NCBI GenBank assembly: GCA_036381035.1
Contig: DASVDQ010000024.1
Coordinates: 33,742 to 97,741 of the forward strand
Direction: 5' to 3'
Length of the DNA stretch: 64,000 nucleotides
From: Trueperaceae bacterium
GTDB taxonomy: Bacteria; Deinococcota; Deinococci; Deinococcales; Trueperaceae
Under the pieces are notes generated by a model. The model was not told the origin of the DNA, made no database searches, and saw nothing but the letters and a program-made list of their open reading frames with translations. Both the position numbers and the translations under genes were made by a program. Each line of letters begins with the position of its first letter. Positions within the stretch are counted from its first letter, which is position 1. Below, in pieces: positions 25,734-33,870 of this stretch.

Positions 25734-26510
25734 GTGGTCGTCGCGGCCAGGGGGGAGGAGCTGGCGCCCGGAGCGCTGGAGGGGCCGTTCGTGGTGGTCC
25801 TGCCGGGCTTCACGGGCACCGTGGGCGAGCTGGCGCACGCGCTGCGCTCGCGGGCCCTCGCCCCGGGCGACGTCGACCTCTACCGTCTCGTGCGCGGCTA
25901 CCTCGACTTCTTCGAGCGGGCGGCGGCGCGCGACCTCGAGCTGGCGACCGAGGCGCTGCCCCGCGTGGCGCAGGTCGTGGAGCTGAAGCTGCGACTACTG
26001 CTGCCGCGACAGGCCGGGACCGGCGCGGAGGAGGGGGAGGAGCTGGCGCTCGAGGAGGCGCTCGAGGCCGTCGCGCTCCTCGAGGAGCTGGAGCACGCGA
26101 TCGACTTCCTCAGGCGGCGCCGCGAGGAGCGGCGCCTCGTGCTGCCGGCGCGCGCGCCGCGTCCGCCCTACGCCCGCCCGCCGCGTCCCCTGCGGGCCTC
26201 GAAGGACGACCTGGCCCGGCTGGCCGGACGCTACCGCCTCGGCGGCTACTTCGAGATCGCGCTGCCGGGCGCCACCGTAGCCAGCGTCGCCGCCGAGCTG
26301 GCCAGGCGGCTGAAGCGCGCGGCGCGTGGCCTGCTCTTCGCCCTGCTGGGCGCCGAGGACTGGCGGTCGCGCACGCTGGCCTTCGCGGCGATGCTCGAGC
26401 TCGTCAGGCAGGGCAGGGTGAGGGCCACGCAGGCCGAGCCGTACGGACCCATCGAGGTCGCCTACGCCGGGGACGGGGACGGCGAGGCGGCCGACGAGAC
26501 CGTGGCGTAG
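25734..26510 (+). CDS. scpA: Segregation and condensation protein A (kleisin)
   Basis: ScpA is the kleisin subunit that bridges SMC heads and ScpB for chromosome segregation. The 258-residue product has the diagnostic N-terminal FTGTVGELAHALRSRALAPGDVDLYRLVRGYLDFF region split over residues 24-60, then ELATEALPRVAQVVELKLRLLLP, an acidic linker and a C-terminal winged-helix region (RTLAFAAMLELVRQGRVRATQ). It is somewhat divergent at the N-terminus (FTGTVGEL in place of the usual FEGPLDLLL). scpB is not in the window. The last 49 bp overlap the end of the convergent GNAT gene. Confidence 0.85.
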   Translation: MVVAARGEELAPGALEGPFVVVLPGFTGTVGELAHALRSRALAPGDVDLYRLVRGYLDFFERAAARDLELATEALPRVAQVVELKLRLLLPRQAGTGAEEGEELALEEALEAVALLEELEHAIDFLRRRREERRLVLPARAPRPPYARPPRPLRASKDDLARLAGRYRLGGYFEIALPGATVASVAAELARRLKRAARGLLFALLGAEDWRSRTLAFAAMLELVRQGRVRATQAEPYGPIEVAYAGDGDGEAADETVA

Positions 26511-27367
26511 GAGTAGGCGTAGGCGCGCCGGAAGCCGAGGCGCTCGTAGAGGGCCACGGCGGAGGCGTTCGCCGCGGCCACCTGCAGGTAGGCGAGGTCG
26601 GCCCCCGCCACTCGCCCCCACGCGAGCAGCGCCCGCACGACGGCCGTGGCGACGCCGCGCCGGCGGCGCTGCGGCACGGTGAGCACGTCGAAGACCCCCA
26701 GGGTCCCGTCGGCGACGACCCCGAGGCCCAGCCCCGCTACCGCTCCGTCCAGCGCGGCGACGGCGAAGCGCCGCGGGAGCGGGGCCGCCGCCGCCAGGGC
26801 GAGGCGCGGCGGTCCCTCGGCGGAGGTGTGGTGCTCGAGGAACGCGGCCCGCCAGGCGTCGGGGACGTCCTCGGACAGCGCCACCGCGGCGCCCCCCTCG
26901 AGCTGGGACGCGCTCCCCGACGGCTCCGCGTCAGCGGCGCCGGAGCCCGCGACCGTGGCGCTCTCCGCCACGGACGCCCCGAGACCGTCCGCCCGACGCT
27001 GCGGCCCGTCGCCGTGCGGCCCCTCCAGGCCGCGGGCCATGACGAGCACGGGGCTCCGCGTCTCCCGCAGCCCCGGCTCGCCGAGCAGGTCCGGCGGCGT
27101 CAGGGGCGTGACGCGCAGCAGCGGCGGCAGGCCGCGGGCGCCGTAGGAGGCGGCGACCTCCGACGCGGGCGCCAGGTCCGCGGGGTCGGCGTACGGCGAC
27201 ACGGCGGCCGACGCCACGCGGCCCACCAGCCCGCCCGCGCCCCAGCGGCAGAGCCAGCCGCGCACCTCCCACTCGCTCTCGGCCGGGACGGCGCGGAGCG
27301 CGGCGCGCTCGAGCCGGCGCACGAGGGCGTCGTCCGCCGGCGCGGGTCGTGACCACGCGGTGGTCAC
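26462..27367 (-). CDS. GNAT-family N-acetyltransferase with an N-terminal extra domain
   Basis: A 301-residue protein. The C-terminal half is a GNAT fold: LGLGVVADGTLGVFDVLTVPQRRRRGVATAVVRALL contains the acetyl-CoA loop (QRRRRGVATAV), and VAAANASAVALYERLGFRRAYAY is the usual last element. The N-terminal ~150 residues (around EVRGWLCRWGAGGLVGRVASA) form a second, unassigned region. The substrate is unknown. The start GTG overlaps the typA stop (GTGA), so it is the distal gene of a typA operon. The stop lies inside the convergent scpA gene. An internal low-complexity stretch (residues ~125-165) is rich in Gly, Ala and Ser. Confidence 0.8.
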   Translation of the reverse strand: MTTAWSRPAPADDALVRRLERAALRAVPAESEWEVRGWLCRWGAGGLVGRVASAAVSPYADPADLAPASEVAASYGARGLPPLLRVTPLTPPDLLGEPGLRETRSPVLVMARGLEGPHGDGPQRRADGLGASVAESATVAGSGAADAEPSGSASQLEGGAAVALSEDVPDAWRAAFLEHHTSAEGPPRLALAAAAPLPRRFAVAALDGAVAGLGLGVVADGTLGVFDVLTVPQRRRRGVATAVVRALLAWGRVAGADLAYLQVAAANASAVALYERLGFRRAYAYSYATVSSAASPSPSPA

Positions 27368-29166
27368 GCCGCGGCCTTGGCCTCCTTCTTGCGCATCGTC
27401 GGGTCCAGGACGCGCTTGCGCAGGCGCAGCGACCGGGGCGTGACCTCGAGGAGCTCGTCGTCGGCGAGGTACTCGAGCGCCTCCTCCAGCGTGAGCCGGC
27501 GCGCCGGGGTGAGGATCAGGTTCTCGTCGGAGCCGGCGGCGCGCACGTTCGTGAGCTTCTTGTTCTTCGTGACGTTCACGTTCAGGTCGCCCTGCCGCGA
27601 GTGGGCGCCCACGATCATGCCCACGTACACCTCCGTGCCCGGCGTGATGAAGAAGGTGCCGCGGTCCTCGAGCTTGTAGAGCGAGTAGGCGAAGGCCTCG
27701 CCTGGCTCCATGGCCACGAGCGAGCCGTGGCTGCGCGTGCGCAGCTCGCCGGCGTAGGGCTCGTAGCCGTCGAAGACGTGCGAGAGCAGGCCCTCGCCCT
27801 GCGTCAGCGAGAGGAAGAGCGTGCGGAAGCCGAACAGGCCGCGGCTGGGCACGCGGAACTCCAGGCGGGCACGGGTCTCGCCCGGGTCCATGACCGTGAG
27901 GGCGCCCTTGCGCTCCGACAGCGCCTGGACCACCGACCCCATGGCCGACACGGGCACGTCGGCCACGACGCGCTCGTAGGGCTCGAGGCGGCGGCCGCCC
28001 TCCTCCCGCATGATCACCTCGGGCCGGCTGACGCTGAACTCGTAGCCCTCGCGCCTCATGGTCTCGATGAGGATCGAGAGGTGCAGCTCCCCGCGGCCCG
28101 AGACGCGGTAGCGCTCCCCGCCCAGCGGCTCGACGCGCAGGGCCACGTTGGTCAGCAGCTCGCGCTCGAGGCGGTCGGCGAGGTGGCGGCTCGTGACGTA
28201 GGCGCCCTCGCGGCCGGCGAAGGGGCTGGTGTTGGGGCTGAACGTCACGGCCACCGTGGGCTCGTCGACGGTCGGCGTGGGCAGGGTCTCGACGGCGTCG
28301 GGAGACGACACGGTGTCGCCGATGTTCACGGCCTCGAGGCCGGAGATCACGACGATGTCGCCGGGCTCCGCGCGCTCGGTCTCGACGCGGTCGAGCCCCA
28401 GGTGCGTGTAGACCTTGGTGACGCGGGCGCGCGTGAGCTCCTTGCCGCGGCCGGTCAGCGCCACGGGGTCGCCGGCGCTCACGCCGCCGCGCAGCACGCG
28501 GCCGAGCGCCAGGCGCCCCAGGTAGTCGGAGTAGTCGAGGTTCGCCACCTGCAGGAGGAACGGCGCGTTCCCGTCCCCCGAGGCGGGCGGCACGCGCTCG
28601 ACGATCGTCTCGAAGAGCGCCACGAGGTCGCCGGCGGGCTCCTCGCCGTCGCGCCACGCCCGGCCCTCGCGCGCGACGGCGTGGAGGATGGGGAAGTCGA
28701 GCTGGTCGTCGTCGGCGCCGAGCTCGACCATGAGGTCGAAGGTCATGTTCACGACCGCGTCCGGTCTGGCGTCCTGACGGTCGACCTTGTTCACGACCAC
28801 GATGGGCCTCAGGCCGCGCGCCAGCGCCTTCTTGAGCACGAAGCGGGTCTGCGGCATGGGCCCCTCGGCGGCGTCGACGAGCAGCAGCGCGCCGTCCACC
28901 ATCGTCAGGGCCCGCTCGACCTCGCCGCCGAAGTCGGCGTGGCCGGGCGTGTCGACGATGTTGATCTTCGAGCCGTGCCATAGCACGGCGGTGTTCTTGG
29001 CGAGGATCGTGATGCCGCGCTCGCGCTCGATGTCGACGTTGTCCATCACGCGCTCGGGCACCTGCTGGTTGGCGCGGAAGACGTTCGACTGGCGCAGCAT
29101 GCCGTCGACGAGCGTGGTCTTGCCGTGGTCGACGTGCGCGATGATGGCGACGTTGCGATGTTCCAT
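27364..29166 (-). CDS. typA: Ribosome-associated GTPase TypA/BipA
   Basis: A translational GTPase that binds the ribosome near the EF-G site and supports ribosome assembly and stress growth. The 600-residue product has G1 [10 protein letters not shown] near residue 10, switch/G2 [13 protein letters not shown]3 [15 protein letters not shown]4 VVNKVDR, then the EF-G-like domains and the BipA-specific C-terminal domain ([22 protein letters not shown]). It is leadered: a TATACT box lies about 44 bp before the ATG and a GGAG lies 3 nt before it. It precedes a GNAT gene with a GTGA overlap. Confidence 0.97.
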   Translation of the reverse strand: MEHRNVAIIAHVDHGKTTLVDGMLRQSNVFRANQQVPERVMDNVDIERERGITILAKNTAVLWHGSKINIVDTPGHADFGGEVERALTMVDGALLLVDAAEGPMPQTRFVLKKALARGLRPIVVVNKVDRQDARPDAVVNMTFDLMVELGADDDQLDFPILHAVAREGRAWRDGEEPAGDLVALFETIVERVPPASGDGNAPFLLQVANLDYSDYLGRLALGRVLRGGVSAGDPVALTGRGKELTRARVTKVYTHLGLDRVETERAEPGDIVVISGLEAVNIGDTVSSPDAVETLPTPTVDEPTVAVTFSPNTSPFAGREGAYVTSRHLADRLERELLTNVALRVEPLGGERYRVSGRGELHLSILIETMRREGYEFSVSRPEVIMREEGGRRLEPYERVVADVPVSAMGSVVQALSERKGALTVMDPGETRARLEFRVPSRGLFGFRTLFLSLTQGEGLLSHVFDGYEPYAGELRTRSHGSLVAMEPGEAFAYSLYKLEDRGTFFITPGTEVYVGMIVGAHSRQGDLNVNVTKNKKLTNVRAAGSDENLILTPARRLTLEEALEYLADDELLEVTPRSLRLRKRVLDPTMRKKEAKAAA

Positions 29167-29209
29167 GGGCTCCCAGTGGCCGGCGCTGAGGCCGCCGGCG
29201 CGACGGAGG

Positions 29210-29215
29210 AGTATA
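29210..29215 (-). promoter_or_regulatory. -10 box (TATACT) of typA
   Basis: Minus-strand TATACT about 44 bp from ATG 29166; the leader of about 37 nt contains GGAG next to the start. It is divergent from the menG promoter 25 bp away. Confidence 0.55.
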
Positions 29216-29239
29216 GCGGCAAGGCCGCCATGCCCGTGG

Positions 29240-29245
29240 TAACGT
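29240..29245 (+). promoter_or_regulatory. Extended -10 box (TGG-TAACGT) of menG, leaderless type
   Basis: TAACGT, 7 nt from ATG 29253. Confidence 0.6.
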
Positions 29246-29252
29246 CGGCGCG

Positions 29253-30005
29253 ATGCCGCGCGCGGCCGCCGGTCCGGTCGAAGGCGACGGGGCCGAGAGC
29301 GTGCGGGACATGTTCGCCCGCATCGCTCCCACCTACGACCTCCTCAACTCGCTGCTCAGCCTGGGGCTCGACGAGCGCTGGCGGCGCGAGGCCGCCGCGG
29401 CGGCCGTGGCCGGCGGCGCGAGGAGGGTCCTGGACGTCGCGACGGGCACGGGCAAGCTGGCGTTCGCGGTCAAGAGGGCCTGCCCGGCGTGCGCGGTGAC
29501 GGGGGTCGACTTGGCCGCGCCGATGCTGCGGCTGGCGCGCGAGGCGGCCGCGCGGCGCGGCCTCGAGGTGAGCTTCCGGGAGGCCGACGGGACGGCGCTG
29601 CCGTTCCCGAGCGGGTCGTTCGACGCCGTCACGATCGGCTACGGGCTGCGGAACTTCGCCGACGTCGACGCGGGGCTGCGCGAGTTCAGGCGCGTGCTCG
29701 GGCCGGGCGGACGGCTCGTCGTCCTCGAGTTCCCGCCGCCGCCCGCTGGTGCCCTGGGCCGCGCGTTCAGGGTCTACTTCGAGCGCGTGCTGCCTCTCGT
29801 GGGCGGCGTCGTCTCGGGCAGCAGGTCGGCCTACGCCTACCTGCCGCGGACCGTGAAGGCGTTCCTCGACCCCGAGGGACTGAAAGATCGCATGGCGGCC
29901 GCGGGCTTCACCGGAGTGTCATACAGGCTGCAGACCTTCGGGGTGTCGGCCGTGCACGTCGGCGAGGTACCCTCAGGCCCGCACGGAGGCGTGGGACGAG
30001 CATGA
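29253..30005 (+). CDS. menG: Demethylmenaquinone methyltransferase
   Basis: The SAM-dependent C-methyltransferase that finishes menaquinone synthesis (UbiE/MenG family). The 250-residue product has the family start RDMFARIAPTYDLLNSLLSLG, the SAM loop VLDVATGTGKLAF, the acidic strand VTGVDLAAPML, DGTALPFPSGSFDAVTIGYGLRN split over residues 110-133, and a late FSPSGLKDRM-like element (LDPEGLKDRM). It is leaderless type and its stop overlaps the next gene by ATGA. mqnD and a MqnP-like prenyltransferase are in the same window. Confidence 0.93.
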   Translation: MPRAAAGPVEGDGAESVRDMFARIAPTYDLLNSLLSLGLDERWRREAAAAAVAGGARRVLDVATGTGKLAFAVKRACPACAVTGVDLAAPMLRLAREAAARRGLEVSFREADGTALPFPSGSFDAVTIGYGLRNFADVDAGLREFRRVLGPGGRLVVLEFPPPPAGALGRAFRVYFERVLPLVGGVVSGSRSAYAYLPRTVKAFLDPEGLKDRMAAAGFTGVSYRLQTFGVSAVHVGEVPSGPHGGVGRA

Positions 30006-30610
30006 CAGAGAGGCACGACATCTTCATGGGGGCAGGCGGCATCGAGATCAACACCGACGGCGAGCTGCTGGGCCTCGGCGGCGGGGGCGACCTCTTCGAC
30101 GCGCACGACAAGCGCTTCGGGCTGGCGATAAGCCACTTCAAGAACGCGGTGCGCGGGCGCGCCTACGACAACGAGTCGGTCGCGCTGCGCGTCGGCCGCT
30201 CCGGCTACTACGCCCAGTCGAAGCGCTTCCCGCTGGCGTTCTTCGGCGACTCGGCCCGCCCGGACGTCGCGGTCATCGACGCGGCCGAGGCGCGCTCGGT
30301 CGTGTGGGAGGCCGTGGCGCACTACCGCGCCGACGAGGCACAGTCCCTCGTGTGCGTCTACTCGACAGACGACGAGACGGACGTCTTCCTCGGCTACAAG
30401 GCCAGGGGCGGCATCGAGTACGAGTACGGGGTGCTCAAGGCCGACGTGCCGGTGCACCTGAGGGCGACGTTCGCCGCCGACGAGGTCGTGCCGGTGCTCG
30501 GGGCGCGCAGCGGCGTGCTCGTCTACCAGCGCACGAGGAGCGGCGAGCACGTGCTGCTGCGGGCCCGCGGACGCCGCACGCCGCTGCTCCGCGGCGACGT
30601 CCTGGGCTGA
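30002..30610 (+). CDS. Protein of unknown function, coupled to menG
   Basis: A 202-residue, probably soluble protein that I do not recognise. It has no signal peptide or membrane helix. Visible features are a Gly-rich N-terminus (FMGAGGIEINTDGELLGLGG), an aromatic/basic region (GRSGYYAQSKRFPLAFFGD), an acidic stretch (YSTDDETDVFLG) and a mostly beta-predicted C-terminus rich in Val and Arg. The ATG overlaps the menG stop (ATGA), so it is cotranslated with a menaquinone gene. Codon use and GC match the neighbours, so there is no sign of recent transfer. Confidence 0.8.
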   Translation: MTERHDIFMGAGGIEINTDGELLGLGGGGDLFDAHDKRFGLAISHFKNAVRGRAYDNESVALRVGRSGYYAQSKRFPLAFFGDSARPDVAVIDAAEARSVVWEAVAHYRADEAQSLVCVYSTDDETDVFLGYKARGGIEYEYGVLKADVPVHLRATFAADEVVPVLGARSGVLVYQRTRSGEHVLLRARGRRTPLLRGDVLG

Positions 30611-30644
30611 GCCCGCCCGCGTCGGTGGGGCGGCGCGACCGCCT

Positions 30645-31355
30645 ATGAGCCCCTCTCCACGCGTCGTCGTCGTGGGCGCAGGCGTCACGGGCAGCGAGGC
30701 CGCCTACGCCGCTTCGCGCGCCGGCGCCGACGTCACGCTCGTCACCACGAGCCTCGACACCGTCTACTCCCTCGACGAGGACCCCGCCGCGGTGGAGGCG
30801 CCGCCGGGCAGCCTGCTCGCGTCGGCGCTCGGAGCGGGCGCGCGCTCGCGCTGGGACGTCCACCGGCGCGCCAAGTACGCCCTCGAGGCCCAGCCCGGCG
30901 TCCACCTGCTGCAGTCGACGGCCTCGGCTCTCCTCGTCGAGGGGGGCGCGGCGCGCGGCGTGGCGACCTGGGAGGGGGTGCCGCGCCGCGGCGACAGGGT
31001 GGCGCTGTGCGTCGGCACGTTCCTGCGCGCGCGCCTCAGCGTGGGCGAGGTCGTCGAGCAGCAGGGCCGCCTCTCGGAGATGGCCTACGACGACCTCTAC
31101 GAGGACCTCGCGGCCCGCGGGTTCGCGTTCGAGGAGCTCGCGCTGGAGGTCGCCGGCGTCGCCGGGTCGCTGCCGCACGCCGTGCGCACCGTGGCGTTCG
31201 CCCCGGCGGAGTGGTCCGCGGCGGAGCTGCGCCTGACGCGCGTGGACGACCTCTACGCCGCCGGCGCCTGCGTCGCGCGGCGCGGCGGTCCTCCCGACGC
31301 CGGCGCCTGCGTGGCCGAGGGCATGCGACTGGGGGTCGCTCTGGCGCGGACCTAG
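30645..31355 (+). CDS. Small GidA-related FAD-binding protein
   Basis: A 236-residue protein with an N-terminal dinucleotide-binding fold: VVVVGAGVTGSEAAYAASRAGADVTLVTTSLDTVY is split over residues 7-41. The later YAAGACVARRGGPPDAGACVAEG carries the FAD-binding C-terminal element seen in MnmG/GidA and TrmFO proteins. It is about one third the length of MnmG, with no tRNA-binding domains, so a tRNA-modifying role should not be assumed. It lies 34 bp after the unknown gene coupled to menG and may be the third gene of that operon. Confidence 0.7.
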   Translation: MSPSPRVVVVGAGVTGSEAAYAASRAGADVTLVTTSLDTVYSLDEDPAAVEAPPGSLLASALGAGARSRWDVHRRAKYALEAQPGVHLLQSTASALLVEGGAARGVATWEGVPRRGDRVALCVGTFLRARLSVGEVVEQQGRLSEMAYDDLYEDLAARGFAFEELALEVAGVAGSLPHAVRTVAFAPAEWSAAELRLTRVDDLYAAGACVARRGGPPDAGACVAEGMRLGVALART

Positions 31356-31367
31356 GCGGTCTGCGGG

Positions 31368-31410
31368 CCGTCCGGGGCCGCCCACTGGTCGCCGGTCCGT
31401 CCGGGGCCGC
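31368..31410. repeat. 14-bp direct repeat between convergent genes
   Basis: CCGTCCGGGGCCGC occurs at 31368-31381 and again at 31397-31410 (period 29 bp) in the gap between the GidA-like gene and the small gene at 31439. I see no other feature in this 83-bp gap. Confidence 0.5.
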
Positions 31411-31438
31411 TCCGGCCCGCCGGCACCGGCGCGCGGCG

Positions 31439-31639
31439 CTACGCCGTCGGCGTGTCGGCGCGGGGCTCGGTGTAGGCCGTGATCTTCTCGAGGTCGTCGC
31501 CGAGCGCCCAGGCGACCTCCGGCCCGCGCGGCGTGGTCCTCACCAGGCGGTAGCGGTACGGGGGCTGCGGCTGCCGCAGCGTGATCACGTAGCGCTCGCC
31601 CTCGAACAGGACCTCCTCGCCGACGGTGAAGCTCGCCAT
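31439..31639 (-). CDS. Small conserved-looking protein of unknown function (66 aa)
   Basis: A 66-residue protein with an SH3-like or beta-barrel look: ASFTVGEEVLFEGERYVITLRQPQPPYRYRLVRT (residues 2-35) resembles small barrel domains with a V-G-x-x-V start. It has no membrane helix. Support for it being a gene comes from a leaderless TAACGT box 5 nt before its ATG and from GC-biased codon third positions. It follows mqnD by 8 bp. The function is unknown. Confidence 0.6.
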   Translation of the reverse strand: MASFTVGEEVLFEGERYVITLRQPQPPYRYRLVRTTPRGPEVAWALGDDLEKITAYTEPRADTPTA

Positions 31640-31644
31640 GCCCG

Positions 31645-31650
31645 ACGTTA
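31645..31650 (-). promoter_or_regulatory. -10 box (TAACGT) of the 66-aa gene, containing the mqnD stop codon
   Basis: Minus-strand TAACGT lies 5 nt from ATG 31639. Its first three bases are the TAA stop of mqnD. Confidence 0.5.
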
Positions 31651-32535
31651 CCCCCGGTCCGCCGGCGCGGCGAGGGACGTTCCGCCGGCGGCGTGCACGG
31701 CGCCCCGCGGGGCGGGGAAGAGCCCGCGGGCGGCGCCGCGCGCGAGCAGCTCCCGCGCGGCGGCCTCGCCCTCGGGCCCCACGTCCAGCGAGTAGGCGTT
31801 CACGTACAGCTCGATGTGGCGGCGGCGCACGTCATCGTCCATCTCCTGCGCGTGCGCGGCGACGTAGGCGGCGGAGTCGCCCGGGCGGGCCAGCGCGTGC
31901 TCGAGGCTGGCGCGGACGAGCGCGCCGAGGCGGGCGATCACCCGGGGGCCCAGCGAGCGCTTCACGGCGATGCCACCGAGCGGCACGAGGTGCCCCACCT
32001 CCTGCTCCCACCACTCCCCGAGGTCGCGCAGCGCGTGCAGGCCGTAGCGCGGGTAGGTGAAGCGGCTCTCGTGGATGATCAGGCCGGCGTCGTAGCGGCC
32101 CGCGGCGACGCCGGGCATGATCGCGTCGTAGCGCACGACCTCGGTCCTCAGGTCGTCGCGCCACAGGGCGAGGAGGAGCCGCGCCGTGGTGGTGCCGCCC
32201 GGGACCGCCACGGTGCTCCCGGCCAGGTCCAGGTCCGGCTCCCTGGCGACGACGAGCGGTCCGACGCCGCGCCCCAGCGCCCCGCCGGAGCGGAGCAGCA
32301 CCCAGTCGTCGGCGAGGTGTCCGTAGGCGTGGTAGCTCACCTTGGCCACGTCTAGCTCGCCGGCGAGCGCGGCTCGGTTCAGCGCGTCGATGTCCATGAG
32401 CGCGACCTCGAACTCGAGGGGCTCCTCGCCCGGCTCGCCGGCCTGGGCGGCGCTGTTCGCCAGCAGGCCGGCCTGCAGGGCGTGGAAGACGAACGTGTCG
32501 TTGGGGCAGGGCGAGTAGCCGAGGCGCAGGCGCAT
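31648..32535 (-). CDS. mqnD: 1,4-dihydroxy-6-naphthoate synthase
   Basis: MqnD converts cyclic dehypoxanthine futalosine to 1,4-dihydroxy-6-naphthoate in the futalosine menaquinone pathway. The 295-residue product has the family N-terminus LRLGYSPCPNDTFVFHALQAG, MDIDALNRAALAGELDVAKVSYHAYG split over residues 52-77, VAVPGGTTTARLLLALW and the catalytic-region GLIIHESRFTYPRYGL. The start ATG 32535 has a TGG-TAGCTT box 10 nt upstream with GGGAGG between. MenG (29.3 kb) and a MqnP-like prenyltransferase (55.7 kb) supply other steps. Confidence 0.95.
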   Translation of the reverse strand: MRLRLGYSPCPNDTFVFHALQAGLLANSAAQAGEPGEEPLEFEVALMDIDALNRAALAGELDVAKVSYHAYGHLADDWVLLRSGGALGRGVGPLVVAREPDLDLAGSTVAVPGGTTTARLLLALWRDDLRTEVVRYDAIMPGVAAGRYDAGLIIHESRFTYPRYGLHALRDLGEWWEQEVGHLVPLGGIAVKRSLGPRVIARLGALVRASLEHALARPGDSAAYVAAHAQEMDDDVRRRHIELYVNAYSLDVGPEGEAAARELLARGAARGLFPAPRGAVHAAGGTSLAAPADRG

Positions 32536-32545
32536 CGTGCCTCCC

Positions 32546-32551
32546 AAGCTA
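32546..32551 (-). promoter_or_regulatory. Extended -10 box (TGG-TAGCTT) of mqnD
   Basis: Minus-strand TAGCTT, 10 nt from ATG 32535, with a purine-rich GGGAGG in the interval. Confidence 0.5.
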
Positions 32552-32612
32552 CCAGCGGGGCGGGGGCCGCGGGCGCCGTGCGGCACGCTTCCTCCGGCCC
32601 GCCCGCGTCTGC

Positions 32613-32693
32613 TAGAGTGGAGCGCTCGCGCTGGCGCCGACCAGGCCGAAGGGGCCGGGGGCGCCGCGCGGACGTCCCCGTGGAGGTGGATTC
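32613..32693 (+). promoter_or_regulatory. Promoter and structured leader of infC-rpmI-rplT
   Basis: TGC-TAGAGT (box 32613-32618) is followed by a leader of about 70 nt. The leader can fold into a two-tier hairpin: GGCGCC (32633-32638) with GGCGCC (32660-32665), and inside it GGCC (32644-32647) with GGCC (32653-32656). A strong GGAGGTG (32682-32688) precedes the infC start. In other bacteria this operon is controlled by L20 or IF3, so a regulatory leader is plausible; the fold itself is only predicted. Confidence 0.55.
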
Positions 32694-33242
32694 ATAGCGA
32701 GAGAACTGAAGGTGAACGAACAGATCCGGGTCAGGCAGGTGCGTCTCATCGGCGCCGACGGTGAGCAGATCGGCATCGTCGACACGAGGGACGCGCTGAA
32801 GCGTGCCCGGGAGGAGGACCTCGACCTCGTGCTCGTGGGCGAGACGGCGCAGCCGCCCGTCGCCAAGCTCCTCGACTACGGCCGCTACCGCTTCGAGCAG
32901 CAGCAGCAGGTCAAGGAGGCGCGCAAGCGCTCCCGCCAACAGGAGATGAAGTCGATCAAGTTCCGCGTGAAGATCGACGACCACGACTACGAGACGAAGG
33001 TCAACCACATTCGCCGGTTCCTCAAGGCCGGGCACAAGGTGAAGGTCACGATCATGTTCCGCGGACGCGAGCGCACGCACCCCGAGCTGGGTCAGGGCAT
33101 CCTGAACCGCGTCGCGGCCGACGTCAGCGAGCTCGCCGCCGTCGACTCGGCGCCGATGATCGCCGGCATGGACATGAACATGATCCTGCGCCCGACGGTG
33201 ACGCCGGAGAAGGTCCGTTCAGAAGCCTTGGTCGAGTCGTGA
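32694..33242 (+). CDS. infC: Translation initiation factor IF-3, apparent ATA start
   Basis: IF3 keeps ribosomal subunits apart and proofreads start codons. The 182-residue product has the N-domain LKVNEQIRVRQVRLIGADGEQIG (split at residues 5-27), DYGRYRFEQQQQ, and the C-domain IKFRVKIDDHDYETKVNHIRRFL region and MFRGRERTHPELG. The first conventional start is GTG 32712, but it would cut the conserved ARELKV stretch and lies 23 nt from the GGAGGTG site. The in-frame ATA at 32694 has ideal spacing from GGAGGTG (5 nt). infC is known for rare start codons (AUU in E. coli) used for autoregulation. I therefore place the start at ATA 32694. Confidence 0.85.
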   Translation: MARELKVNEQIRVRQVRLIGADGEQIGIVDTRDALKRAREEDLDLVLVGETAQPPVAKLLDYGRYRFEQQQQVKEARKRSRQQEMKSIKFRVKIDDHDYETKVNHIRRFLKAGHKVKVTIMFRGRERTHPELGQGILNRVAADVSELAAVDSAPMIAGMDMNMILRPTVTPEKVRSEALVES

Positions 33243-33287
33243 AGACCACCTCGAGACGGTAGGAAGACGACAGGAGAAGGAAGACGC

Positions 33288-33485
33288 ATGCCTAAGCTGA
33301 AGACCCACAAGGGCACCAAAGCCCGTGTCAAGATCACTGGGCGAGGTAAGGTCAAGGCCATGCGCTCCGGCAAGCGGCACCTGAACTACAAGAAGTCGGG
33401 TACCCGCATCCGCCAGGGGCGCACGGACCTGGTCGTGGACGAGTCGGAAGTCAAGCGCATCAAGGCGCTGCTTCCGTACGACTGA
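33288..33485 (+). CDS. rpmI: 50S ribosomal protein L35
   Basis: A 65-residue basic protein starting MPKLKTHKGTKARVKITGRG and containing KRHLNYKKS, the L35 signature. The ATG is preceded by AGGAGAAGGAAG. It lies 45 bp after infC and 11 bp before rplT, the standard order infC-rpmI-rplT. GC content is lower than in neighbours, as expected from Lys codons. Confidence 0.98.
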   Translation: MPKLKTHKGTKARVKITGRGKVKAMRSGKRHLNYKKSGTRIRQGRTDLVVDESEVKRIKALLPYD

Positions 33486-33496
33486 GGTAGCGGCCC

Positions 33497-33847
33497 ATGC
33501 CACGCGCCAAGACCGGCACCGTCCGCCGCCGCCGCCACGCGAAGGTCCTCAAGCGCGCCAAGGGCTACTGGGGGCTGCGGTCGAAGTCCGTCCGCGTCGC
33601 CACCCAGACGCTCCTCAACGCCGCCGACTACGCCTACCGCGACCGCCGCGACAGGAAGGCCGAGTTCCGCCGCCTGTGGATCGCGCGCATCAACGCCGCG
33701 GCCAGGCAGGAGGGCGTGACGTACTCGCGCCTCGTCGCCGGCCTGCGCAAGGCGGGCATCGCTCTCGACCGCAAGGTCTTAGCCGACCTCGCCGTGCGCG
33801 AACCGGCGGCCTTCAAGGCGCTCGTCGAGAAGGCCAAGTCGGCCTGA
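33497..33847 (+). CDS. rplT: 50S ribosomal protein L20
   Basis: L20 is an early assembly protein that binds 23S rRNA and, in other bacteria, represses its own operon. The 116-residue product starts [20 protein letters not shown] and has [17 protein letters not shown] and [14 protein letters not shown], all typical. It is the last gene of infC-rpmI-rplT and is followed by a strong hairpin. Confidence 0.98.
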   Translation: MPRAKTGTVRRRRHAKVLKRAKGYWGLRSKSVRVATQTLLNAADYAYRDRRDRKAEFRRLWIARINAAARQEGVTYSRLVAGLRKAGIALDRKVLADLAVREPAAFKALVEKAKSA

Positions 33848-33870
33848 GCCTCACGCACGCGTAGACCTCG

